This document shows, piece after piece, positions 7,959 through 16,548 of a stretch of DNA of 16,548 nucleotides. Each line of letters opens with the position of its first letter. The first letter of the stretch is position 1. The position numbers were made by a program, and so were the translations under genes. Under the pieces are notes generated by a model that ran no database searches, was not told the DNA's origin, and worked only from the letters and a program-made list of their open reading frames with translations. This DNA is from Fragilaria radians (taxonomy: Eukaryota > Bacillariophyta > Fragilariophyceae > Fragilariales > Fragilariaceae), in NCBI GenBank assembly GCA_900642245.1, contig CAAAJI010000594.1, positions 6,584 through 23,131 of the forward strand, given 5' to 3'.

Positions 7959-8145
7959 TTGCAAAGTGTCCTCAAGGTGAAAAAGGGAAAAAATTTGTTC
8001 CCAACCTTTGTTCTTGAACCAGATGACTTCACAGCTCATCAACAAAAGAGTTGAGGTTTCAAGTGATACATCTTGTGCTCCCAACTGAGTCTTCAACTAC
8101 TTTGATCATGGCAACAATGTTTCAACTACTTCAATGATGGCAACA
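7959..8145 (+). repeat. Right copy of a diverged direct repeat
   Basis: Same block order and spacing as 5936-6095: TTGCAAAGTGT, then about 50 bp later GTTCTTGAACCA, ACTTCACAGCTCATCAACAA, GTTGAGG, TTTCAAGTGAT. It then runs into the 29-bp array. The two copies lie in the same direction on either side of the methyltransferase relic. Confidence 0.65.
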
Positions 8146-8346
8146 ATGCTTCAACAACTTTGATCATGGCAACTATGTTTCAACTACTTCAATGATGGCA
8201 ACAATGCTTCAACAACTTTGATGATAGCAACAATGTTTCAACTACTTCAATGATGGCAACAATCTTTCAACAACTTTGATGATGGCAACAATGCGTCATC
8301 CACTTTGACAATAGCGGCAATGCTGCAACAACTTTGATGATGACGG
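8091..8346 (+). repeat. Minisatellite with a 29-bp unit, about 8.8 copies
   Basis: Units start at 8091, 8120, 8149, 8178, 8207, 8236, 8265, 8294 and 8323 (partial). The core is TTCAACWACTT...GATGGCAACAATG. Units alternate in part between an ACTACTTCAATGATGG form and an ACAACTTTGATNATGG form, giving a 58-bp higher-order repeat in the middle of the array. The last units are the most diverged. The unit is not a multiple of three and no reading frame spans it. Confidence 0.93.
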
Positions 8347-8828
8347 TGAAATCATTATTGCTTTTGTAAGCTTACGTTTGTAAGCAGAGATCAGAAGATA
8401 TAGAGAGAGGACACTTCTTCTGCTATGGAACAGATGCAATGTTGATCAAGATTTCTCCTGAGTAGAATCAATGGTTGACAAAATGTTTGAATCATGGTGT
8501 CCTGTGAAGAGTAATACCAGACTGCTACTAGACTACTTATGTACTAAATCTATGGTGTTCCAACAATTCACGAATCTAGTTCCCAATCAACACTTGAAAT
8601 CACAAAGAAAATTATTTCAACATTCTTTTCATATAGAAATCAGTTACATTTATATATTCGACGTCACACTGGAAAGTCTGTTCTTTCCTTAACTGTTGTC
8701 GTTTGCAAAAAAACGACTACAGTGCTTTCCACTGCACTGCAATTACGAACACATGTTTGGTGTAACGAAAGGGAACATTTGTGGACAACTGAACTTCCGT
8801 TGCAAGTTGTCGAGAGAGAAGAAATAGA

Positions 8829-9959
8829 ATGGATTTGTTAAAGAAAGAATTGGAGCGTAAGAAGAAAGCCTTGGAGCTTGCTAAGCAAAAATCCTCAGAA
8901 CAGGATGAAACAGGAGACGAGAGTTTGAATTCAGGAGGAAAAAAGTATCATTTTATCAAGGCAGGAGAATTAAGAAGGCTACAAGAGTTAGAAGAGGAGC
9001 GAATGCGCTTTAAGAGATTGCGTTCATCTGAAATGAAAGATACTGCTAGCATGTCACAGATACAATTGACTGAATCAGATGCAACCTTAAGTAGCTCGAG
9101 GAAAAGAAAAGAAGACATTTTAAACGAAATCACTTCGCAAAGTGAAGCTTTCAAAGAAAAGCCGATTTTAGATACAAATTATTCATCTGAAGAGCTTTTG
9201 TTTCAATTGAGAAATCTAGGATTGCCAATTCGACTTTTTGGAGAATCAATGGAACATCGAGTGCAACGCCTCCAAAAGGCGCTTGAACAACAAAATGTTC
9301 AATCAAAAACGCAGGCCGAAATGGACGAATTCCGTCTCGGTAAGGGACATGGGATTCGAAACCCATTTCTGAATCGTGGTGAGGACAAGCTGGAAGAAGT
9401 CATCAAAAAGAAATATAATGATGACTCTGGAAAAACCTTGGAGGTTGGTATCATTCCAAAGACTGAAACAGAAACAAATGATCCTCATAAGAAGGTATAC
9501 AGATATCTCAAAGGGTTGTTGAATTCTTGGGAAGATGATTTGGCACTCCGACCTGAACCAGTGAAGCGTACAGCAGCGGGAAAAAATGAAACAAAAACAT
9601 TAAAGCAATGCAAAGATTACATCCGCCCTCTGTTTAAACAGCTCAAGACCAGAAAATTGGAGGACGGTATTATGAATCATATGATTAAGATAGTTGATTA
9701 TTGTCAAGAAGGGGAATTTGTCAAGGCGCATGATTCTTATCTGGATTTGGCCATTGGACGATCTGCCTGGCCCATCGGAGTTACCATGGTGGGTATTCAC
9801 GCAAGATCGGGTCGAGCCAAAATTGAGGCAGCCAATGTAGCCCATGTCATGAACAGTGAATTACATCGCAAGTATCTTACATCTGTGAAACGGTTGATGA
9901 CGTATGCTCAGAAGAAAGCCGATCACGTCGACCCAAGTAAGAAAGTTTTAAATATGTAA
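8829..9959 (+). CDS. PRP18: Pre-mRNA-splicing factor 18 (PRP18)
   Basis: Second-step spliceosome factor that works with Slu7 and U5 snRNP to help choose and join the 3' splice site, in the nucleus. 376 residues from ATG 8829, no intron; human PRPF18 has 342. Residues 1-75 are highly charged (KKELERKKKALELAKQK...ELEEERMRFKRL), the usual N-terminal coiled coil. About 118-155 is an SFM (PRP4-like) motif, with SSEELLFQLRNLGLPIRLFGES. About 222-365 is the all-helical Prp18 domain. The hallmark conserved loop GRSAWPIGVTMVGIHARSGR lies at 310-329, close to identical to the family consensus. Then come HVMNSELHRKYLTSVKRLM and the end motif DPSK. The start is supported by the charged N-terminus and a nearby in-frame stop (TAG at 8826-8828 directly before the ATG). 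Confidence 0.97.
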   Translation: MDLLKKELERKKKALELAKQKSSEQDETGDESLNSGGKKYHFIKAGELRRLQELEEERMRFKRLRSSEMKDTASMSQIQLTESDATLSSSRKRKEDILNEITSQSEAFKEKPILDTNYSSEELLFQLRNLGLPIRLFGESMEHRVQRLQKALEQQNVQSKTQAEMDEFRLGKGHGIRNPFLNRGEDKLEEVIKKKYNDDSGKTLEVGIIPKTETETNDPHKKVYRYLKGLLNSWEDDLALRPEPVKRTAAGKNETKTLKQCKDYIRPLFKQLKTRKLEDGIMNHMIKIVDYCQEGEFVKAHDSYLDLAIGRSAWPIGVTMVGIHARSGRAKIEAANVAHVMNSELHRKYLTSVKRLMTYAQKKADHVDPSKKVLNM

Positions 9960-10602
9960 CTCCAATGCACATCATACCCCTATCTTGCTATTGAATCGTG
10001 CTTAATGTTTAAAATCGTGTTAGGAGCACCTTTAAACATTTGACCAAGTGAGTAATCATTGATGTAACTGAATAAAGCGATTAATGAATCCTAGTAAGCG
10101 ATTTCATTTTCGTGCCGGGTCTGAATAACCGTTTTTAGTCCCCTGTCCCAACAAATATTGTTCGTACACGGAGTGGTTTTTCGAATTATATTTCGTGTGA
10201 AAACCCGTAGGTACTCATGCATGATTCATGAGGATTGAAAAACAAATTAACAAACGTTCATATCAAGTTGACAGTTATTACAAAATATGGGTCTCGTCAC
10301 GTTACATGCGAGATTTGGTATTAAATTTCTCGAAAATCCGAAACGTGATCTTTACCTTTTACGGTTCTGTATATAATATGAGCAATTTGAAGGTGCACGT
10401 TGATACCGACTAGCCAGTTTTTTTGCCTACGATACACATCCAAATCACACAACTCCCATGCGACAACGATCCTTGGCGATCTAGCTCATACTCCACAGTT
10501 TCTCAACACGAAATCATAACTCTCAATCCATTCACATTGAGATCTTACCATCTCGTGACATTAAAGTAGATAGACTTCGAAAAGCAATCAATAAAGTAAA
10601 TA
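9960..10602. other. Intergenic region between PRP18 and the cyclin gene
   Basis: 643 bp that should contain the PRP18 3' end and the cyclin promoter and leader. I see no coding sequence. A short inverted repeat (CTCATG / CATGAG near 10214-10232) and poly-T runs are present. An MYB-type AACGG core on the minus strand (10129-10133) is too short to mean much alone. A 61-codon frame at 10228-10413 looks spurious. Confidence 0.45.
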
Positions 10603-11890
10603 ATGTTTCAATCAAAGGCAGATCCCAATGTCCCTCGACGTGCTTTTCGAGTAAGTTTCAAACGACTTTTGAATAAATTTGAATGGAGTTGCACTCCCAT
10701 CAGAAGTCCGAATCAACAGGGGTTGATGATATGACTTGAGCCTTGAGTACTGTAGACGCTCTTAATCAGGGGGTGGTACCCTCACATTCTGCTAAACACG
10801 TTCCTAACTTATTTATCATTGATTTATTGAAACATCAGGATGTCACGAACGCAAACAGAGCTCAAGAGAATGGAGTAAATGGAGATGCCGAAAAGAAAAC
10901 AAACGCTCCCAGCTTAATGCAAGTCAATTTGCCTGCTGCTCGTAACCAAAACCATGCAGAAAGTCGGAATCCGGTTGATGAAGTTCGTCATGATCCGTTA
11001 AGTTATCAACACATGGGGGCATTCGACAACATTGATGAAAGAGATGCGGATGATCCTCTCTGTGCAACTACCTATGTTAATGATATGTATGACCACTTTC
11101 GGCTCGTGGAATCCAGAAAATCTGTTCGCCCCCTCTACATGGAGGCCCAACCTCAAATTAATGAACGCATGAGGTCGATTCTTGTTGATTGGTTGATTGA
11201 AGTTCATCTCAAATTCAAGTTGGTTCCAGAGACCCTTTATCTCACAATCAATCTCATTGATAGATATTTGGAAAGACGGGAAGTATCCAGACCTAAGTTG
11301 CAGTTAGTTGGAGTGACGTCACTTTTGATTGCAGCAAAGTATGAAGAAATCTATCCACCAGAACTCCGTGATCTAGTTTATATTTGTGATCGAGCCTATA
11401 CACGAAATGAGGTAAGTAAAGATATGCATATTTTTAAATTTCTGAATAAACAAGTCAACTTAAGCCAGCCTCTCAGATCATCGGAATGGAGGAAACAATT
11501 TTGAAAGCCTTGGAATACCAAATTACAATCCCATCGGCACATGCTTTTCTCGTTCGATACTTAAAGGCTGCTCACGCGGATAGAAGAATTGTTCAGTTAT
11601 CTTGCTACATCTTGGATGGAACACTTCAAAGCTACAATCTACTTCATTACCTACCTAGTCAGCTAGCGGCTGCCGCAGTTTTCATCGCTAGGAGAACAGT
11701 TGGGCGTAATTCATGGAGCCCTACTCTGTTGAAATATTCGGCATTTTCTCAAGAGGATATTATCCCAGTGGCTCGTGCAGTCTTGGCAGAGAAATCGTCT
11801 GCGCCTATGGAGCTTCGTGCCGTCAACAAAAAGTATACAAGCAGTCGATATGGTAGCGTTGCAAATACTATGCTTCATTGTGACTTTTAG
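10603..11890 (+). CDS. CYCB: B-type mitotic cyclin
   Basis: Binds and activates a cyclin-dependent kinase for entry into mitosis. Three exons: 10603-10650, 10839-11411 and 11477-11890, with introns of 188 and 65 bp (donors CGA|GTAAGT and GAG|GTAAGT; acceptors CATCAG and CTCTCAG). Both joins are in phase 0 and give 344 residues. Residues 12-20, RRAFRDVTN, form a destruction box (RxxLxxxxN, with Phe for Leu). Cyclin box 1 covers about 90-220, with MRSILVDWLIEVHLKF at 127-142, ETLYLTINLIDRYLE and the KYEE motif at 183-186. Exon 3 continues without a break (NE|IIGMEETILKALEYQITIP) into the C-terminal cyclin fold. Type B is preferred over A because of the DWLIEVHLKF stretch and the GVTSLLIAAKYEE segment. 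The long open frame that begins at 10743 uses TTG and includes intron sequence, so it is not the true start. Confidence 0.93.
10651..10838 (+). other. Cyclin intron 1
   Basis: 188 bp, CGA|GTAAGT to ACATCAG|GATGTC. Splicing is needed to join RRAFR to DVTN and complete the destruction box. Retention would hit a TGA in the exon 1 frame. Confidence 0.85.
11412..11476 (+). other. Cyclin intron 2
   Basis: 65 bp, GAG|GTAAGT to CCTCTCAG|ATCATC. The joined protein reads RAYTRNEIIGMEETIL, the usual end of cyclin box 1. Confidence 0.9.
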
Positions 11891-13608
11891 ACTTTGGTGG
11901 TACCAACACGTTTAATACAGTATTGTGGGATATCTGTAGGAACGATCCTTATTCGTCACTGCTGCTTTGAAAGTTTCAGTGAACAGAAGGGATATGTCGA
12001 TTGGTTCCGGCAAAGACTGAATCATGGTGACGATTAACGTATCGAGAATCCGATGTAGCATGGGAGGTGTAGTAGTGAATACTACATCTATCTATATTCA
12101 AGGGGAATGGTTGATGGAGTGTTTTGAACGAACAGAATGTCAATACGACTGATAATATAAGAGTATTAGGATAAGTTTACTGGACTTTTTGCTAAGTTGA
12201 AACCCTGCGCTGTAGTGTTTTCATTACTTTTCAAGATCGCTAAGAGTTCTACAATATTCGAGACAAAATGGATAACAGAAACAAAAACTGCGTTATGTGG
12301 GGGTCCATGCTGATCTGTGGTTCTTTTGGAAAGAGAATATCAATAGAAGTATGATGAATCGGTAGTTTCTACTTCTGACCATTGTGGACACTGCGCGATG
12401 TAAAGTTGATGATTCTTACACTGAAAGCAATATGAACGAAAGAAAAAAGGAACAACGAAAATAAAAGATGTAAATTATGTATTTGAAAGTAAATGCTTAG
12501 GTGAAAGGCAAGCTCTTTTCTACCTTAGATAGGATTAAAATAGGTATGAGATAGATATAAAGAGAAAACCAAGCACATGTCTAGTTTACTGAACCAAGTG
12601 GGACAATGTTTATTTGGTTTTTTACAGACTAAAATTGGAATTTATCCAGTACTGCAAACTTAATTTTTATGGCTTGTTTGATAACTAAAAAATGTTGAAA
12701 AGATAGCACAAATTTTATTAATTTAGTCAAACATACTACTTGTATATGTCGGCATCTATGGAAATATTGAGAGGAGTATTTTATTTGGTTTCCTTGCTCA
12801 CTAAAATCATTCCGGAAAAAATTTCGAAAAGGGAGCAAACATGTTTATTGATTAATCCAGCATAACACTGGTCAATGTTTTTATCAATTGATGTATGGAA
12901 AGAGGTTGAATTAAACGCAGTATTGATAAATTCCATCAATGCAACGAGCTAAATTGTTGAAAGTAAATGAATTGGAAGAATTGAGTTAAATTGTATCGTA
13001 TAAGACCAGAGAACCTGCAAAGTGAGGTTGCGAGAGCATATTACAATGCTACAAAGGGATTTAATGGCAATTTCTCTTGAGCCCTTTTCCATTTGGGATA
13101 TCGCATGCTAAGTTTATAAGATTGTGAATTGCTGTTCTATACCTTTTACTCTCTTGTAATTCGTTTTCTTTGCTTTCTTTATCTTATTTTATATGGAAAA
13201 CATTCGAGATGCTAGGAGTTTATGGGATTTGGCAACTAATGCCAGCACATGATTTTAATTTGGCTCTATTTTTTTTAAAGTGCCGTTTCAAAATACGATT
13301 TTCAACTTTAGTATCCTCAATTCCCCCTTGAACGCCATTGCAACAACATGGATAACTTGAGATAAAGGTACTGCTGAAATGAAGGACTAGTTTCTTCTGT
13401 TCCTTCGTCTATTTGGCAGAGAAACTCTTACTTTAAGGCGGCAATGGCATGCACTGATCAAGGAAAACAGCTAATTTTTCATCCAGAGGTTTGGCGGAAT
13501 CTGGAATGTTTGTACACATAGGATCATAACCCAATATTGTCACTCCCTTTCTTTCTAATTCTTCGAAAGATTTATAATTTTGTGAAAGACTTCGGTCAGG
13601 TTAACAAT
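11891..13608. other. Long intergenic region between the cyclin and prohibitin genes
   Basis: About 1.7 kb, AT-rich, with frequent stops on both strands and no coding stretch I recognise. It should hold the cyclin 3' UTR and the prohibitin promoter and leader. A small hairpin lies at 12068-12086. The prohibitin frame is open upstream of its ATG back to 13537, but that stretch has no ATG and does not look like prohibitin. Confidence 0.5.
12052..12088 (+). other. Alternative hairpins downstream of the cyclin gene
   Basis: TGTAGTA (12068-12074), loop GTGAA, TACTACA (12080-12086) is a perfect 7-bp stem. GATGTAG (12052-12058) can instead pair with CTACATC (12082-12088). The two folds exclude each other. 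They lie about 160-200 bp after the cyclin stop, possibly in its 3' UTR; no function is shown. Confidence 0.25.
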
Positions 13609-14654
13609 ATGGCACAGCAGCTACGCGATGCTTTTCAACGCATATCAAAGAATGCTCCTAATATGGGTCGTGGCTTTGGTGCTGGTGGCGGCGGCGGAGG
13701 AGGAGGCGGTATGGGAGACGCTGCTGGAAGGGCAGTAACGTCAGCAATCGTAGCAGTTGGCTTAGGATACGGAGCTTACAATTCGATCTATACTGTTCAA
13801 GGAGGTCACCGTGCTGTTATTTTCAATCGTATATCCGGCATGAAAGAGCATATTTATGGGGAAGGTTTGAATTTCAATATCCCATGGTTTGAACGTCCCA
13901 TCATTTATGACATTCGAACTCGACCTGTGAACTTGCAAACCCTAACGGGAAGTAAGGATTTGCAAATGGTAACAATAGCCATCCGTGTATTGCATAAACC
14001 TGATCCGAGTGCACTAGTGTGGATGTACCGTCAACTTGGAAAGAACTATGATGAGCGTGTCTTGCCCTCGATTATGAATGAGGTCGCAAAGGCTGTGGTT
14101 GCACGTTACAACGCTAATGAACTTCTTACCAAGCGTGACTTGGTGTCTGCAGATATTGCAAAAGAATTGAGAGTACGAGCGGCAAAGTTTAATATATTAC
14201 TGGATGACATTGCTATTACACATCTTGCTTTCAGCAATGAGTATGCGAAGGCAGTCGAGGCGAAACAAGTTGGTAAGTTAATTATTCTTGTAAGCTCACT
14301 CAATCAAATTATAGCAAGAAAGTCTAATACATCTATTCAACTCTGAACTCGATAGCTCAGCAAGATGCAGAACGTGCGAAGTATGTGGTTATTGGAGCGA
14401 TGCAAGAAAAGAAGACTATCATCACCAAAGCAAGGGGAGAGGCTGAGTCAGCGGAGCTTATTGGAACAGCTGTTAAGAAGAATCCAGGTTTCATGAAGTT
14501 ACGACGTATTGATGCCGCTCGTGACATCGCTGACATTGTTGCCAAGTCTGGGAACCGTGTTTATTTGAATGCAGATTCCTTGCTTCTCAACTTACTAAGT
14601 AACGAGGCAGAAGAAAAAATGGAAAAAAGTGTAGCTGCCAATAAATGGTATTAG
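13609..14654 (+). CDS. PHB2: Prohibitin 2 (mitochondrial inner membrane)
   Basis: Forms ring complexes with prohibitin 1 in the inner mitochondrial membrane that scaffold proteases and protect membrane proteins. Two exons: 13609-14272 and 14356-14654. The 83-bp intron has donor GTTG|GTAAGT and acceptor CGATAG|CTCAG, joined as KQVAQQDAERAKYVV. 320 residues, near the usual 290-310. A glycine run (about residues 24-36) precedes a single membrane helix (about 42-58). The PHB/SPFH domain starts at VQGGHRAVIFNRISG (63-77) and includes IPWFERPIIYDIR, RVLPSIMNEVAKAVVARYNA and LDDIAITHLAFSNEY. A coiled coil follows (about 215-265), then KVYL-like NRVYLNADSLLLNL near the end. Closest to PHB2 by FERPIIYD and LDDxxIT. 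The true ATG is 13609, not the TTG further upstream. Confidence 0.95.
14273..14355 (+). other. Prohibitin intron
   Basis: 83 bp, GTTG|GTAAGT to CGATAG|CTCAG. The split codon becomes GCT (Ala), giving the family-typical KQVAQQ segment. Unspliced reading stops at 14346. Confidence 0.92.
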
Positions 14655-16548
14655 AAACTTGGATTCTTTTGATTTTTCATGTACTATCAAAACGCCAAGT
14701 CTTGAAGAAGAGAAGTGTGTGAATTATTTCTAAAATTGAGAAAATATGTTTCCTTAATTTTCAAATATATCTAATTGTTATTCCTTGCAAGTTAACTTTT
14801 CCATTCATCGGAATGAGACTTGAAAACAATGTGTTCTTGCTCAAGATTTTGACATTGAGTTCACGTTACAATCTGCGAAATTTTGCTCATCATATTACTT
14901 TTAAGATTAGACAGTATATTTCATTCCCGAGAAAAGAATAAACTATGAATTTGAATCATATATTTATACATATATTCAATAACATTGAAGGTAAAAATGG
15001 TTAGCAGAAGCTTGACACAAAGTATTAGCATAACAGGGTACTTTACTTAAAAGGGAGGTTGCCGATTGTTTTGTGCATTTAGTGCAGAAGTGTAATGATG
15101 AAGAACAGTCTAGGCGAAGATAAAGAATGGTTTTATCATGCCTCTCTCAACAGATGTCTGTCAAGACCTTTTACTTTGAGATTTGGCAAAACAAGACGCT
15201 GGAACTGGTAAAGTTAAAAGGATTCTAGGCAGCCCTCACCACGAGCTTGGTTCTAAATTTTCTTAAAGAATATGAATTTAGAGTCCGTTTCGACAAAGTA
15301 AAAAACAAAAAAGCAGACTAGCCTTTCATCAAGTAGAAAGGGTGTGGTTTTAGTCTAATTGAGGATACTTAAGCATAAGCAGAGAGAGAGAAAGATTAAA
15401 TAATTAAAAGAATTCTTTTGGTCCTTTTTAATCGAGAAGCATTGAGCTACGAAACTTACTACATCCTCATTCTTCCTTTATTCTTTACTGCCTTTCAAGG
15501 TTTACAATACCAAACTATGATGGAAATCTCAGATAATCAACTTGTACAATAAAATCACATTTTTATGAGTTGAAATAAACTATTATGAAGAAATATATGA
15601 GTTAGAACAATGTAATTAAAATTTAACTGGAAATGTATTGTAAGTGATGAAGACATAACAATACAAACTCCAATATACAACCAGATAAATCAAAATGGTG
15701 AAGAAAAATGCGAGAAATGGCATTATTCTTGATTTAACTGGCATTCCCCATTTACACTGTATCATAGTAATCCATCTAGACGCAATGATTCTACAGACTC
15801 GTTGCTCCAAAGAAACTTGTCACTCTATGCTATCCTAATAATCCATTTCATCCCACAAGCAATTCGCTGACAGCCAATTTGTTTTACCTCCAATTCATTA
15901 TGTTTGAAATAATTTATTTAGCTATGCATAACCTTCTTATAGGTCGCATCATATGAATGGGAAATGTTTTTCTCGTTTATCGTAATTCATGGCTTGATTC
16001 CCTGTACATTTATTATACGGGATAGATATGACCTCCAACAGAGTAATCCTAGTCGGAACAAATAAATGTTATTCGGGAAAATTGTGTAGAGGCATTTATA
16101 TCCTAACTCTTGTTACTATGTTGAATTTATGTTATATAATGATTTCCTATATTTAATTCCAAACATGTTCCACGACCATCAAGATAGTGAAGAGGTTAAA
16201 AGTTGAATACTTATTTCATATATTCCTTATACCGAAATGTGTCTTTATAGAAAAGCCAGATTAGAAGGAAGCTATGTAATAACAATTACTTGTTCTTTGT
16301 ATGGTGAAAGAGTCATCTCCTTTGACAACCTTTAGGTCGATTAGTCCTGTCGACTGGATTTTGAAATATTTAATGGTGTCTGCTTCCAGTTTGGCCCATA
16401 GTAACATCCTTCCGAAGTGGATGCAATAGCTCAAGGAGTTGTGACAATGAAATGTCTTGCTAAATAATCTCTCGGGAGTTGTGTTGGGTAGTCGATAAAT
16501 TATTATTTCATAAAAAAACAAATTAAAAATGGATAAACTGTGACTTAA
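14655..16548. other. AT-rich gene-free stretch to the window end
   Basis: About 1.9 kb after prohibitin, with no gene I can support on either strand. Two minus-strand frames (15616-15810, hydrophobic; 16261-16521, running close to the window end) begin at TTG and match no family known to me. The second has a somewhat protein-like composition and could be the last exon of a gene beyond the right edge, but this is weak. Confidence 0.45.

Larger units (their letters stand above)
7784..8828. other. Repeat-rich intergenic region upstream of PRP18
   Basis: About 1 kb without a supported gene. It holds the right direct repeat and the 29-bp minisatellite (to 8346), then unique sequence that should include the PRP18 promoter and leader. 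A short hairpin (GTCGTTT at 8698-8704, AAACGAC at 8711-8717) lies about 110 bp before the PRP18 ATG. A 73-codon open frame at 8471-8692 begins with ATG but shows no recognisable feature. Confidence 0.5.

Noticed and set aside
10129..10133. AACGG core of a mitosis-specific MYB element upstream of the cyclin
   Set aside because: A 5-mer is expected by chance about once in this length on two strands; no extended consensus or second copy was seen.
10743..11504. 253-codon plus-strand frame taken as a whole cyclin gene
   Set aside because: It starts at TTG, includes the end of intron 1 and reads through intron 2. The spliced three-exon model restores the destruction box and the full cyclin fold.
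12606..12870. Repeated TTTATTTGGTTT...ACTAAAAT blocks in the cyclin-prohibitin gap
   Set aside because: Only two short AT-rich matches with poor alignment between them; not enough to call a repeat family.
13537..13608. N-terminal extension of prohibitin from TTG
   Set aside because: No ATG occurs in this stretch and it does not resemble prohibitin. The ATG at 13609 gives a normal N-terminus.
16261..16521. 86-codon minus-strand frame at the right edge
   Set aside because: TTG start, no known motif, and the flanking sequence is cut by the window; kept only as a remark in the gene-free stretch.

Overview
This window is nuclear DNA from a eukaryote, most likely a diatom or a related stramenopile alga. 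The introns are short (65 to 188 bp) with strong GTAAGT/GTACGT donors, and the genes are closely packed. The proteins are eukaryotic: a splicing factor, a B-type cyclin, a mitochondrial prohibitin and an MBOAT acyltransferase. The first gene resembles the tail of the large kinase/AAA-ATPase proteins known from bacteria and algae. The lineage is inferred from gene style and cannot be proven from this sequence alone.

Layout. 1-685 (+): C-terminal part of a helical-repeat regulator, cut by the window edge. 776-1756 (-): a two-exon gene for a short protein resembling the N-terminal half of an acyl-CoA synthetase. 2045-3707 (-): a two-exon MBOAT lysophospholipid acyltransferase whose true first exon lies upstream of an intron, so the longest open frame begins in the wrong place. 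4000-5867: a complete pogo/Tc1-type DNA transposon with 24-bp terminal inverted repeats, TA target duplication and a DD35D transposase carrying one +1 frameshift. Its left end lies 292 bp upstream of the MBOAT start codon. 5870-8828: a repeat-rich region with a heavily broken methyltransferase-like gene (about 6658-7783), bracketed by diverged direct repeats. The right-hand repeat has expanded into a 29-bp minisatellite. 8829-9959 (+): intronless PRP18 splicing factor. 10603-11890 (+): three-exon B-type cyclin. 13609-14654 (+): two-exon prohibitin 2. 14655-16548: AT-rich DNA with no gene I can support.

The genes do not form one pathway. The two minus-strand genes at 776-3707 are both connected to acyl-lipid chemistry: a degenerate acyl-CoA synthetase-like protein next to an acyl-CoA-dependent lysolipid acyltransferase. 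PRP18, the cyclin and prohibitin are unrelated housekeeping genes on the plus strand. I found no defence system, CRISPR array or other clearly new system. The points most worth a second look are the hidden MBOAT exon, the cyclin destruction box split by an intron, the near-intact transposon with subterminal motifs and a tRNA-like patch, and the methyltransferase relic with its minisatellite.
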